Positions 1 through 9,245 are shown, counted from the stretch's first letter. The stretch: DNA of 64,000 nucleotides from Sphingobacterium zeae (GCF_030818895.1 NZ_JAUTBA010000001.1:2976001-3040000); one strand, 5' to 3'. Translations and numbers: made by a program. The notes: a model not told the origin generated them from the letters alone.

Positions 1-1
1 T

Positions 2-964
2 GACAGACAGCATCAACTGGTTGAGAATTTGAAATTGAATGAACTGAATCGCACCCAACAGCTCAAAGTATTACAACTTGAAAGAGATAAAAAGGAGCAA
101 GATTTGCACTTAAGCCGACTGGAGAATACACAACGTCTACAAGAACTTGACGTGTCAAAAAAGAAAATTGCTTTTAAGTCGCGTATGAATTCAATTTACA
201 TTTGTTTATTTATTAGTTGTTTGGTTGTTATCGTTTTGTTATTCTACGCCTATTGGCAGCGTTCCAATGCATTGAAACAGCGGGAGCATCTGCATCAATT
301 AGAAATCGAAAAAAATAATCAGCAACATGCGATCGAAAGCCTGACAGCAATGCTTGCCGGGGAAGAGAAGGAGCGGACGCGTCTTGCCCGTGACTTACAT
401 GATGGCTTGGGTGGTTTACTATCTAGTACGAAGTTAGGTTTGTCGGAGCTTAATAAAGCTACTTTAGAAAAGACATCCGTAAAGGAAGGAATAGATCGAA
501 GCATTGATCTCTTGGATGGGGCGGTAGATGAACTTCGTCGGCTTGCCCATAACCTTATGCCTGATCTCATTGTGAAATATGGTTTGAAGGAGACTTTAAG
601 AGACTATGCAAGTCGTATGAGCCAGGTTACCTGTGTCGTTGAATGCGAATTTCTGCAATTTGAATCAACGTTGAGTACTGAACAGGAAATTTCTTTGTAT
701 CGAATTATTCAAGAATTAGTAAATAATGCGTTGAAGCATGCCAGTGCTTCCAATATTTTAATACAGCTTTCTTCACATAATAAGCGTTTACATATCACAA
801 TTGAAGATGATGGCAAGGGTTTTGATATAAAAAGTGTCGATTTGCAGCATGCAGCTGGGATGCATAATGTGCGTTCAAGACTTTCATTTTTAAACGGCGA
901 AATGAAGCTCATATCTGATCACGGCTTGGGTACTACGATAGAGTTGGAAATACCCATGGTTTAA
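2..964 (+). CDS. Sensor histidine kinase, NarL/HisKA_3 type (5' end outside window)
   Basis: C-terminal part of a membrane sensor kinase that should phosphorylate the response regulator encoded just downstream. The frame is open from base 2, so the true start lies off the left edge; the TTG at 29 is not a credible start. Visible in order: a long charged coiled coil, one transmembrane helix (about 195-255), a second coiled coil, a HisKA_3 phosphoacceptor motif RDLHDGLGG with its His codon at 398-400, and a HATPase domain with an N-box (ELVNNALKHA) and a DDGKGF G1 box. Coiled coil before a single helix suggests an N-terminal periplasmic or TPR-like sensor that is missing here. The 12-base gap to the regulator implies one operon. 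Confidence 0.93.
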   Translation, partial: DRQHQLVENLKLNELNRTQQLKVLQLERDKKEQDLHLSRLENTQRLQELDVSKKKIAFKSRMNSIYICLFISCLVVIVLLFYAYWQRSNALKQREHLHQLEIEKNNQQHAIESLTAMLAGEEKERTRLARDLHDGLGGLLSSTKLGLSELNKATLEKTSVKEGIDRSIDLLDGAVDELRRLAHNLMPDLIVKYGLKETLRDYASRMSQVTCVVECEFLQFESTLSTEQEISLYRIIQELVNNALKHASASNILIQLSSHNKRLHITIEDDGKGFDIKSVDLQHAAGMHNVRSRLSFLNGEMKLISDHGLGTTIELEIPMV

Positions 965-976
965 CTTTTAGAAAAA

Positions 977-1618
977 ATGATTAAAATAGCGATTACAGAC
1001 GATCACCCTTTGTTGCTTGAAGGATTGAAAAATATTATTAACGCGCATGAAGATTTTGACGTTGTCGGGATGTATTCTAGTGCGACAGAGCTGTCTAAGT
1101 CTATCGCGGTAGACATGCCAATGGTCCTGCTCCTCGATATTAATCTACCCGACGCCAACGGGATAGATTTAGTTAAAGGACTGAAAGAGAATAATAATGA
1201 CCTGAAAATAATCGCATTTAGTGTACACAATGAATTTGCTGTCATCAATAGTATTTTAAAAGAGGGTGCCGATGCCTATTTACAGAAAAATGCAAATGGC
1301 GATGAAATACTGACTGCTATTTCAGATGTTATTGCTGGAAAGCGCTATATCTGTGAGAAAACCCGTACTATTTTGAACAAGAAGTCGGAAATAGGGCTGA
1401 AGCAGGTGCCAAAATTGACACGTCGTGAAAAAGAAGTGCTCAGTTTCGTAGCGAAAGGTATGACAACTCATCAAATTGCTGACGCTCTCTTTATTAGTTC
1501 GCACACGGTCGAAAGTCATCGTAAAAATCTAATGGAGAAGTTTCAAACGAAGAGTGTTACTGCCGCTGTCAAATCTGCCCTTGAATATGGTTTAATTCGA
1601 GAATCATACATGGAATGA
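977..1618 (+). CDS. NarL/FixJ family response regulator
   Basis: Transcription factor activated by the upstream kinase. The receiver domain covers about residues 1-120, with acidic pair D8/D9, phosphoacceptor D54 (LLLDINLPD) and conserved K104. A LuxR-type helix-turn-helix follows at about 147-205 (LTRREKEVLSFVAKG ... ISSHTVESHRKNL). The length of 213 residues is normal for the family. The start is an ATG 12 bases after the kinase stop. Target genes cannot be deduced from the sequence. Confidence 0.95.
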   Translation: MIKIAITDDHPLLLEGLKNIINAHEDFDVVGMYSSATELSKSIAVDMPMVLLLDINLPDANGIDLVKGLKENNNDLKIIAFSVHNEFAVINSILKEGADAYLQKNANGDEILTAISDVIAGKRYICEKTRTILNKKSEIGLKQVPKLTRREKEVLSFVAKGMTTHQIADALFISSHTVESHRKNLMEKFQTKSVTAAVKSALEYGLIRESYME

Positions 1619-1708
1619 CCAATTCCCTGATTTCAGGGGTGAAAAAGGCGCTATTTGGTTGATATTTTTGATCCTGTTATTTTAAATTTCTTTATAGACT
1701 GAATCGAT

Positions 1709-2989
1709 ATGATAAAAAAGACAATAGTTTGGACGATAGGGATTGTTATACTTTTGATGATTACCGTATGGGGAATTTATATACTCAGGCAGCATGAGTC
1801 ATACAAATCATTGGTGCATAAAGACAGTAAAGCATTATTAACGGTATCATTGGATGATATTTTATTGAATCAGTTTTTTAATAAATGGCAGCTATCGCAA
1901 AAAGAGCATCTGAATTTCGATAAAAGGCTCAGTAAACTTCAAGATAATGGTATTGACATCAAAGCGAATATTTTTCTTTTTGCATTGGAGGAACAACCAA
2001 AAAATTTTTATGCTTTTTTTCAGCTAAAGGATAAACAGCAATTTTTATATTTTCTAAAGGAAGTCATACATGTTGATCCTATTGAAAAGGGCGGGGCGTC
2101 TGGGATAAGCTATGCGTATGATCCGACGAATAAAATGGCATTTGTGTGTAGAGGAAATGAATTATTGATTGGTGTGGGTTTTGATCTTGATAAGAAGAAG
2201 GAAGAGATGCTTCAGCTTATTCAATCAAAAGGCGATATGGTAACTATTAAACAATTTATCGCCGATCCGAGCACACTTACCGGTCAATCGGTGCGCTACA
2301 GTGATTTATCAACTAACAATTATATTGAACTGACATTGAAGGGTGATCAAGTTGATATTTATGGTGATTTTACCTCAAAGAATTGGAACTTTCCGAAAGA
2401 GTTCCTTGTCAGGGAACTTGAATCGACAAAATATATTGCAACATCTTGGGTCAACATTCCTACCAATCAACTGAAAAATAAACTAAAACAAGCGTTCGAA
2501 GAATTTCCGATGATGACAGATTCTCTCATCACACATTTGGACGGTAATTATATTGATATTGAAATATTAAAAAATAAGGTAACTCAGACTGATACTATCA
2601 TCAATTATGCGGTTGATGAGAATTTCGAAACGGTCGAAGAGAAAACGCTGTACAATACACACGTTCCAGAGGTGAGGGTTACCATGCGGGGAGATAGTAA
2701 CCTCAACAAGTTTCTGCCAAATAAGCTGTTCTACCAATGGTTTAAAAAACAAGATAGGGGATTCAGTATGTTGTCGACATCAAGGGACGTATATAGATTA
2801 AGTGCGAGTTATAAGCATACTGATGAATTATCTCATGTTGCGATTCATTTGGCTGACTGGCCAAATGAATTTAAGATTACGCCCATTTTAGCACTGAAAG
2901 CCATTGCTTCAGATATCATTCTTAGTCTAAAGGTCGTAAACCGGGATCGAATGGTTCTGGAAGGCACTCTAAAGGACTATTCGCATTAA
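1709..2989 (+). CDS. Membrane-anchored protein of unknown function
   Basis: A 426-residue protein I do not recognise. It has one hydrophobic helix at residues 5-24 preceded by lysines, which looks like an uncleaved N-terminal anchor with the remaining ~400 residues outside the cytoplasm. No lipobox, catalytic motif or repeat is apparent; the body is a mix of polar strands and helices. It sits between a response regulator and a YihY-family gene, all on the same strand, with 90 and 64 base gaps, so co-transcription is possible but unproven. ATG start with a clean open frame. Confidence 0.8.
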   Translation: MIKKTIVWTIGIVILLMITVWGIYILRQHESYKSLVHKDSKALLTVSLDDILLNQFFNKWQLSQKEHLNFDKRLSKLQDNGIDIKANIFLFALEEQPKNFYAFFQLKDKQQFLYFLKEVIHVDPIEKGGASGISYAYDPTNKMAFVCRGNELLIGVGFDLDKKKEEMLQLIQSKGDMVTIKQFIADPSTLTGQSVRYSDLSTNNYIELTLKGDQVDIYGDFTSKNWNFPKEFLVRELESTKYIATSWVNIPTNQLKNKLKQAFEEFPMMTDSLITHLDGNYIDIEILKNKVTQTDTIINYAVDENFETVEEKTLYNTHVPEVRVTMRGDSNLNKFLPNKLFYQWFKKQDRGFSMLSTSRDVYRLSASYKHTDELSHVAIHLADWPNEFKITPILALKAIASDIILSLKVVNRDRMVLEGTLKDYSH

Positions 2990-3053
2990 AACATATAAAA
3001 GACAAACTTTCTCCACTACTTAATGGTTTGTTGTTGAGATAAAATGTAAAAAT

Positions 3054-4058
3054 ATGGATATTAGAACTAAGAGTAGCAGTAAAATAAAAACCTATTGGCG
3101 AATTTTGAAAAGTACTGTTGCGGGATTTCTCAATGAGGATTCAATGAAGTACAGTGCGTCTCTATCTTATTATACTGTTTTCTCGATCGGTCCAATATTC
3201 GTTCTAATCATTGCTTTGGCTGGAATTTTTTATGGAGAGGATGCCATTGAGGGGAGGGTATTTATGGAGTTACGAGGTTTTGTGGGGAATAGTGCTGCCA
3301 AGCAGATTCAGGAGGTTATTCAGAATTTACAATTGTCAGGAAAGTCAAATCTGGCATTGCTGGTGAGTAGTGTTACTTTAGTTTTAGCCGCAACAACAGT
3401 TTTTGGGGATATCCAAAATTCCATCAACAAGATTTGGCACGTACGTGCGAAGCCAAAGAAAGGATGGCTAAAGTTAGTTCAGGATAGACTTTTGTCTTCA
3501 TCATTAGTTATAGGATTGGGATTCTTGCTGGTTGTTACACTTATTATTAATGGGGTGATTTTGACCTTGATGGACCAGCTGCAGCGATATTTTCCAGATA
3601 TGACAGTGATGTTAGTAAACGGAATCAACTTTGGTTTATCCTTTGGAACTATTTTTCTTTTGTTCAGTGTGATATTTAAGATACTGCCAGATGTCAATAT
3701 TCATTGGCGAACGGTCCGTGCAGGCGCTTTATTTACTTCCATTTTATTTGTGTTAGGCAGGTACTTAATTGGGGTCTATTTGGAACATTCGGCTACACAA
3801 GATACTTATGGTGCAGCGGGCTCGTTTGTATTGATCTTGTTATGGGTTTATTATACAGCCGCTATCCTATACTTTGGCGCAATTTATACCAGAGAATACG
3901 CGACTGTAATGGGAATTCCAATAGAGCCTTCACCATACGCTGTTCATGTGGAAATTCAGGAAATTGAAAGAGATGTTGATGAAATTCCTCCAGCTCCACT
4001 AACACAAGAAGAACAAACTATAGTGATAGAGGAAGCTCCAAATTATCCCAAAAAATGA
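3054..4058 (+). CDS. YihY/BrkB family inner membrane protein
   Basis: Polytopic membrane protein of the YihY/virulence factor BrkB family (once mislabelled ribonuclease BN), whose transport or envelope role is unsettled. About six transmembrane helices are visible between residues 40 and 285, with the family signature SASLSYYTVFSIGP near residue 36 and a GAIYTREYA segment closing the last helix. A 40-residue acidic, proline-containing cytoplasmic tail follows. Length 334 is typical. A strong hairpin at 4191-4233 lies downstream. Confidence 0.88.
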   Translation: MDIRTKSSSKIKTYWRILKSTVAGFLNEDSMKYSASLSYYTVFSIGPIFVLIIALAGIFYGEDAIEGRVFMELRGFVGNSAAKQIQEVIQNLQLSGKSNLALLVSSVTLVLAATTVFGDIQNSINKIWHVRAKPKKGWLKLVQDRLLSSSLVIGLGFLLVVTLIINGVILTLMDQLQRYFPDMTVMLVNGINFGLSFGTIFLLFSVIFKILPDVNIHWRTVRAGALFTSILFVLGRYLIGVYLEHSATQDTYGAAGSFVLILLWVYYTAAILYFGAIYTREYATVMGIPIEPSPYAVHVEIQEIERDVDEIPPAPLTQEEQTIVIEEAPNYPKK

Positions 4059-4190
4059 TAGCTATTGAATTGAAGACCTTCTATATAGACCAAGCAAAAT
4101 CGGACGAAGCGTATATGCAAGAAACTTTATTCAAATGCTGAAAACTATTTATATCTGCTGTGGTAAAAATGCGAATTCGCGAAAAATAGC

Positions 4191-4236
4191 AACCAATGTG
4201 GTGTCTCCTGCCGGCGGAGAAACCACATTGGTTTTT
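4191..4236. terminator. Bidirectional terminator between convergent genes
   Basis: AACCAATGTGGT and its exact complement ACCACATTGGTT frame an inner GTCTCC/GGAGAA stem and a small loop, followed by a T run. A-rich sequence precedes it, so it can serve the YihY gene on the plus strand and the Gfo/Idh oxidoreductase gene on the minus strand. Confidence 0.8.
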
Positions 4237-4243
4237 TACTTTA

Positions 4244-5401
4244 TTACCTTAGGAAGTCAGTCCATTTTTGTTCGGACGCTGCCGAAGCAAGTACAGTCTC
4301 CAAAAACTTCATGCCCCGGACACTATCAGTTACGGTCGGGAAGTCAGTCTCTTCTTCTGTAGGAACTTTACCTTGCATGGACGCTAAAAGTGTAGTTGCA
4401 AAATTTCTATAGATATTGGCAAATGCTTCAATGTATCCTTCTGGGTGGCCAGCTGGTAAGCGTACATTATGTTGTGCGAGTGGCGAAAGGTATGGTTGTC
4501 CGGCTCTAAAGAGCTGTGTCGGCTGATCGACAGGTTTGACGATTAGTGTATTGGCATCTTGTTGGTTCCATTCTAAACCGCCTTCTTCACCATATACTCT
4601 AATTTTTAAGGCATTTTCCTCTCCGGCAGCGACCTGCGAGGCAGATAGCACTCCCGTTGCACCGTTTTCAAATCGCAGTAAAATATTGCCGTCGTCTTCC
4701 AGTTTTCTCCCGTCGACGAAAGTTTGTAAGTCGGCACACATTTTAGTTATTTTCAGGCCTGAGATATATTCTGCTAAATGTGCCGCGTGGGTTCCGATAT
4801 CACCCATACATCCGCTTTTCCCGCTTTTTTCTGGATCGGTGCGCCAGAATGCTAGCGAGAGACCGTTTTCGATAAGTTTACTGAGCCAACCTTGTGGGTA
4901 TTCGACCATAATCTTTCTGATTGGACCTAGTCGACCTTCTTTCACCAGTTGACGGGCCTGTTTCACCATAGGATAAGCAGAGTATGTATATGTCACACAA
5001 AGGGTTAATCCGGTTTCTTCTACTTTCTCTTGAAGTAAACGCGCTTGTTCAAGTGTGAGAGTCATGGGTTTTTCAAGGACGACATGAAAGCCATGGTCTA
5101 AAGCCATCATCGCCGGTTCGAAATGAGCAAAATTAGGGGTGACGATGCTGACGAAGTCCATACGTTCTTGCGCCGGGCGCTTACTTTCTTCTAAGATCAT
5201 TTCCTGATAACTCCCATAACTTCTGTCTTTTGGAAGTCCTAAAAGTAATCCAGATTCTTTGGCAACAATAGGGTCAGCGCTTAGTGCTCCGCAACATAAT
5301 TCAATATGGCCGTCGATTCCGGCAGCCATACGGTGAACAGCACCTATAAAAGCATTCTTTCCTCCGCCTATCATACCCATTTTAAGTTTTTTAGTGCTCA
5401 T
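4244..5401 (-). CDS. Gfo/Idh/MocA family NAD(P)-dependent oxidoreductase
   Basis: Predicted sugar or cyclitol dehydrogenase. The Rossmann fold opens with MGMIGGGKNAF (residues 8-18), and the family EKP motif is at residues 110-112 (VVLEKPMT). A C-terminal alpha/beta substrate domain has a DIGTHAAHLAEY segment that likely supplies the catalytic His. No signal peptide, so cytoplasmic. Its start lies 33 bases downstream of the epimerase gene stop, so the two genes form an operon. With the GMC oxidoreductase across the divergent spacer this fits a pathway oxidising and then rearranging a sugar, possibly through a 3-keto intermediate; the substrate is not readable. ATG start, 385 residues, normal length. 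Confidence 0.9.
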   Translation of the reverse strand: MSTKKLKMGMIGGGKNAFIGAVHRMAAGIDGHIELCCGALSADPIVAKESGLLLGLPKDRSYGSYQEMILEESKRPAQERMDFVSIVTPNFAHFEPAMMALDHGFHVVLEKPMTLTLEQARLLQEKVEETGLTLCVTYTYSAYPMVKQARQLVKEGRLGPIRKIMVEYPQGWLSKLIENGLSLAFWRTDPEKSGKSGCMGDIGTHAAHLAEYISGLKITKMCADLQTFVDGRKLEDDGNILLRFENGATGVLSASQVAAGEENALKIRVYGEEGGLEWNQQDANTLIVKPVDQPTQLFRAGQPYLSPLAQHNVRLPAGHPEGYIEAFANIYRNFATTLLASMQGKVPTEEETDFPTVTDSVRGMKFLETVLASAASEQKWTDFLR

Positions 5402-5434
5402 AAAGTTAATTTTATAATGATGAGATCTTCTGTT

Positions 5435-6487
5435 TTACAAACCCAATAGTTTGCGATTGAGGTTATCGTTGGTTTCTACTGCAGCGAAATTATCGAATGC
5501 CTTATCGGTAACCCGTATGATATAGTCTTTAATATGCAGGGCACCTTCCCGAGCACCATCTTCAGCATTTTTAAATGCACACTCCCATTCGAGTACCGCC
5601 CAACCTTTAAAATCATACTGTGTAAGTTTGGTAAAGATGGCTTTAAAGTCCACTTGTCCATCGCCAATTGATCTAAATCGACCAGCTCTAGCTTGCCAGT
5701 TTTGGTAGCCACCATAAACACCCTGACGGCCGGAAGGTGTAAATTCAGCATCTTTAACATGAAACATCTTAATTCGCTCGTGATAAATGTCAATAAATTC
5801 GAGGTAATCGAGGCATTGAAGGACAAAATGGGAGGGATCATAAAGGATGTTTGCCCGTTTGTGATTATTGACATTTTCGAGAAACAGGTCGAAAGTAGCA
5901 CCATCGTGGAGGTCCTCGCCCGGATGTAATTCATAACAGAGATCAACATCATATTGCTCGCATTCATCGAGTATGGGTAACCATAGTTTAGCAAGTTCCG
6001 CAAATCCTGTTTCAATCAAGTTGGCTGGCCGTTGTGGCCAAGGGTATATAAATGGCCACAATAATGCGCCACTAAAGGTTGCTAATGCTTTCAGTCCAAG
6101 ATTGTGCGAGGCCTGTACGGCATATTTTAATTGTTGTATGGCCCACTGTTGCCGTGCTGCGGGATCTTTATGTACGTACTGTGGTGCGAAGGCGTCAAAT
6201 AGATCATCAAAACTTGGGTTTACAGCAATTAGTTGTCCTTGGAGATGGGTTGAGAGCTCGGTGATTTCCAATCCATAGGACTGTACTTTAGCTTTTAAGC
6301 CGAGTGCATAGCTTTTGTCGCATGCCGCTTTTTCTAGATCAATAAAACGGGAATCTAAAGTTGGCAACTGAATGCCTTTATAGCCGAGCGCTGAGGCCCA
6401 TTGGCAGATATTTTCTAAGGAATTAAACGGAGGTTCATCGCCGATAAATTGTGCGAGAAAGATGGCAGGACCTTTAATTGTTGTCAT
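5435..6487 (-). CDS. Sugar phosphate isomerase/epimerase, xylose-isomerase-like TIM barrel
   Basis: Cytoplasmic TIM-barrel protein of the AP-endonuclease family 2 fold. Candidate metal ligands appear in the expected order: Glu in DLCYELHPGED, Asp in LYDPSHF, His in MFHVKDAEF and Glu in VLEWECAF near the C-terminus. No signal peptide. It is the first gene of the two-gene operon with the Gfo/Idh oxidoreductase, and its start faces the GMC oxidoreductase. Relatives isomerise or epimerise free sugars, inosose or 3-keto sugars; which one here is unknown. 350 residues, ATG start. Confidence 0.88.
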   Translation of the reverse strand: MTTIKGPAIFLAQFIGDEPPFNSLENICQWASALGYKGIQLPTLDSRFIDLEKAACDKSYALGLKAKVQSYGLEITELSTHLQGQLIAVNPSFDDLFDAFAPQYVHKDPAARQQWAIQQLKYAVQASHNLGLKALATFSGALLWPFIYPWPQRPANLIETGFAELAKLWLPILDECEQYDVDLCYELHPGEDLHDGATFDLFLENVNNHKRANILYDPSHFVLQCLDYLEFIDIYHERIKMFHVKDAEFTPSGRQGVYGGYQNWQARAGRFRSIGDGQVDFKAIFTKLTQYDFKGWAVLEWECAFKNAEDGAREGALHIKDYIIRVTDKAFDNFAAVETNDNLNRKLLGL

Positions 6488-6832
6488 ATTTATTACGTTT
6501 TAAAAAGACCATATTTCAGACTGAAAAGATTTATATTCCGATTAGTCTGAAGCAATGATTTGGTCTCTGGTTTATACTGTTATAATCTGGTTATTCAAGT
6601 TACGAACTTGCCTTATACAATATTACAAAAATTTGCAACCGGTTGCAATTAAATCAAAAAAAAAGCTTAAACTTGTTTAGGGGATGTATTCTACTTCGGT
6701 GTAGAGGTGGATAAGCCCTAGGTGCAGGGTAAGTTTATGGACAAACTTTGCCATGTTTTATGTTGGAAAATAACTTATTTTCATAAGGGAGTTTTGCAAC
6801 AATTAATAACCAATTAAACCAACTACAACTAC
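6488..6832. other. Divergent intergenic region, control region of the sugar module
   Basis: A 345-base spacer between the divergently transcribed epimerase and GMC genes. It contains the 16-bp palindrome listed separately and A/T-rich stretches on both sides. No open frame of note. I could not fix either promoter: the nearest plus-strand match to TAnnTTTG is TAAGTTTA near 6730, with one mismatch. Confidence 0.6.
6633..6648. promoter_or_regulatory. LacI-family-type operator (perfect 16-bp palindrome)
   Basis: TTGCAACCGGTTGCAA is a perfect inverted repeat with the central CpG step typical of LacI/GalR-family operators. It lies about 145 bases before the epimerase start and 185 before the GMC start, so it could control both directions. 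No LacI-type regulator is encoded in this window, so the protein would act in trans. Sequence is certain; function is inference from operator style and position. Confidence 0.65.
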
Positions 6833-8521
6833 ATGACTAACAATGTATATGATGCTATTGTCGTCGGGTCTGGAATCACTGGTGGCTGGGCAGCGAAGGA
6901 ACTAACAGAGCGGGGACTTAAAACCATTATGTTAGAAAGAGGACGCAATATTGAACATATTAAAGATTATCCATCCCCCAACAAAGATCCATGGGATTTT
7001 CCGCATGGTGGACGTGTACCGTTGGATATTGCGCAACACTATTTACCATTTGGAATTAAAAATCAATGGATAAACGAAGGAAATATTGATTTCTGGACTA
7101 ACGAAACTGAAAGTCCATATAAGGAAATAAAACCCTTTAATTGGTTCAGAGGTTATCACGTTGGTGGGCGTTCGCTTATGTGGGGGCGGCAGAGTTATCG
7201 TTTGTCAGATATTGATTTTGAGGCTAATAGCAAAGATGGTTACGGTATAGATTGGCCTGTACGTTATCGGGAGATAGCGCCCTGGTACAGTTACGTTGAA
7301 AAGTTTGCCGGAATCTCTGGTAATAAAGACGGATTAGCGGTGTTGCCAGACGGTGACTTTATGCCGCCGATGGAAATGAATGTTGTAGAAAAGGATCTTG
7401 CTGCACGACTAAAATTGCGTTACCAGGGCAAGCGGCATTTTATCATTGGCCGGGTTGCCAATATAACAGTTCCGCATCATAACCGCATCAATTGCCAATA
7501 CCAAAATAAATGCTGGCTGGGCTGTAATTTTGGCGCTTACTTTAGCACACAATCTGCCACATTACCTGCTGCGATGAAGACAGGAAAGTTGACGTTACGT
7601 CCGTTTTCCATTGTAAAGAATATTATCTATGATCCTGATACGCAGCGAGCTAAAGGAGTTGAAATAGTTGATGCAGAAACGAATCAGACGTATGAATATT
7701 TTGCCAAAATTGTTTTTGTTTGTGCGTCGACGTTAAATTCCACCTGGTTATTAATGAATTCCGCTACTGATATATGGGAAAATGGTCTCGGTAGTAGCAG
7801 CGGGGAGCTGGGGCATAATTTAATGGATCACATGTTAAATAGTGGTGCCGGCGGAACTGTAGAGGGATTTGAAGATAAATATATTTTTGGACGAAGGGCT
7901 AATGGATTATATGTTCCGCGATTCGTTAATGTTCCCGGAGATAATAAGAAGCGAGATTATGTCCGTGGTTTTGGCTATCAGGGCGGTGCTTCACGGCCAC
8001 AATGGACAGGAGAGGTCGACAATATGAGCGTGGGCGGGGCCTGGAAAGATGCTATTACTGAGCCCGGCGGCTGGAAAATTGGATTCACTGCTTTCGGGGA
8101 AATACTGCCATACCACGATAATAGCGTGGTATTGGATTCGTCTATTCGCGATAAATGGGGACTTCCTGTATTAGCAATAGATGCAGCGATCAAGGAGAAC
8201 GAGCGGAAGATAAGACGTGATGCCAGTAATGAAATGGTGGAAATGTTAACATCAATTGGTGTCAAAGATGTAAAGACCTACGATAATGGGTTCAGTATGG
8301 GGCAGGGAATTCACGAAATGGGCACAGCACGAATGGGCAACGATCCAAAAACATCGGTGGTGAACAAATTTAATCAAGTATGGGACGCAAAAAATGTTTT
8401 TGTGACAGATGGGGCATTTATGACTTCTTCATCGTGTGTGAATCCATCACTAACGTATATGGCATTTACCGCAAGGGCGGTAGATTTTGCGGTAAATGAG
8501 CTAAAAAAAGGTAATCTTTAA
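6833..8521 (+). CDS. GMC family FAD-dependent oxidoreductase (sugar dehydrogenase type)
   Basis: Flavoprotein oxidising a sugar or sugar alcohol. The FAD-binding motif is VVGSGITGGWAAKEL at residues 10-24, followed by an E35 ribose-type acid. The C-terminal GMC domain has GIHEMGTARMG and SCVNPSLTYMAF, which hold the usual catalytic His and Asn. Cysteines C221, C227 and C231 form C-x5-C-x3-C, as in FAD sugar dehydrogenases that carry an Fe-S cluster in the catalytic subunit. The small Tat-type partner subunit (gluconate 2-dehydrogenase subunit 3 family) that often precedes such genes is not adjacent. No signal peptide of its own. 562 residues, ATG start after a long A-rich leader. Confidence 0.9.
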   Translation: MTNNVYDAIVVGSGITGGWAAKELTERGLKTIMLERGRNIEHIKDYPSPNKDPWDFPHGGRVPLDIAQHYLPFGIKNQWINEGNIDFWTNETESPYKEIKPFNWFRGYHVGGRSLMWGRQSYRLSDIDFEANSKDGYGIDWPVRYREIAPWYSYVEKFAGISGNKDGLAVLPDGDFMPPMEMNVVEKDLAARLKLRYQGKRHFIIGRVANITVPHHNRINCQYQNKCWLGCNFGAYFSTQSATLPAAMKTGKLTLRPFSIVKNIIYDPDTQRAKGVEIVDAETNQTYEYFAKIVFVCASTLNSTWLLMNSATDIWENGLGSSSGELGHNLMDHMLNSGAGGTVEGFEDKYIFGRRANGLYVPRFVNVPGDNKKRDYVRGFGYQGGASRPQWTGEVDNMSVGGAWKDAITEPGGWKIGFTAFGEILPYHDNSVVLDSSIRDKWGLPVLAIDAAIKENERKIRRDASNEMVEMLTSIGVKDVKTYDNGFSMGQGIHEMGTARMGNDPKTSVVNKFNQVWDAKNVFVTDGAFMTSSSCVNPSLTYMAFTARAVDFAVNELKKGNL

Positions 8522-8550
8522 TATGTTAAAATTTTATCGATGGCGTTGCC

Positions 8551-9093
8551 CTAATTGACTGCGGGATCAATTAGGGAAGTGGTTAAACTCATAAATTTCA
8601 AAAGATTTTTATTATCAAAGATTAGCGTGGTAAAATGCGCTCCCGTTTTCATGGTCAGGCTAGTACCACCAGGGTAAGCGCTTCCATCATCAAGCTTCTT
8701 CTGTTTGACTTCGTGACGACTGAATTTTGAGAGCGCGTCCTTTAGGGTTGTTTTATTCATTGCTAGATCGAAAGGTAGCCCCTCGACAACCAAAAACTTA
8801 TCTTCAGGAATATCAAAAAAAAGTTCATTAACAGTTTTGTCATCGCCGTAATTGCTATACAGTTCTAAACCAGATTCCGTGATCCATTTTGCATATTTTT
8901 CCGCATTGGCGTCTTCATAAAAGTCCGTTTTGACATGCAACGCCGCCGCAATCTTATCCACTGTCTGCGGAAATATAAATTCTCGATTTTTATTTAACAT
9001 TGCCCTTAGATCCACTTTGTTTTGGGCAAAAGCAGTTGTCGCAAGCAGTAGAAGAATTATGTTTAATGCGAAGCCTTTTATTTTTATCATCAT
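8551..9093 (-). CDS. Secreted protein of unknown function
   Basis: A 180-residue protein with a clear Sec signal peptide (hydrophobic stretch 8-22 ending TTAFAQ, cleavage near residue 24). The mature part is about 155 residues with no cysteine and no motif I recognise; it is rich in charged helices followed by strands. It is convergent with the GMC gene, and a 10-bp palindrome (8549-8576) overlaps its stop codon. It may be a small periplasmic protein; I cannot assign a function. Confidence 0.75.
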   Translation of the reverse strand: MMIKIKGFALNIILLLLATTAFAQNKVDLRAMLNKNREFIFPQTVDKIAAALHVKTDFYEDANAEKYAKWITESGLELYSNYGDDKTVNELFFDIPEDKFLVVEGLPFDLAMNKTTLKDALSKFSRHEVKQKKLDDGSAYPGGTSLTMKTGAHFTTLIFDNKNLLKFMSLTTSLIDPAVN

Positions 9094-9245
9094 CTTGTTG
9101 TGTATTTGAAGTTTTGTATTCCAATGTAATTAAAATAATCAAAAGGATAAAAATACACAATAGTATACTATATCTTTTTTTTTAACATCCACTAAACGTT
9201 CACCTATGGGCATTCAGATCGCTAAGGAGATTGTATTCTATTATT

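Noticed and set aside
1619..1708. Small CCCTGA/TCAGGG hairpin between the response regulator and the unknown membrane protein
   Set aside because: Short stem and no T run; not enough to call a terminator.
8549..8576. Perfect 10-bp palindrome at the junction of the GMC gene and the secreted-protein gene
   Set aside because: It overlaps the stop of the minus-strand gene and has no T tract on either side, so I did not list it as a terminator; it may work as a weak bidirectional hairpin.
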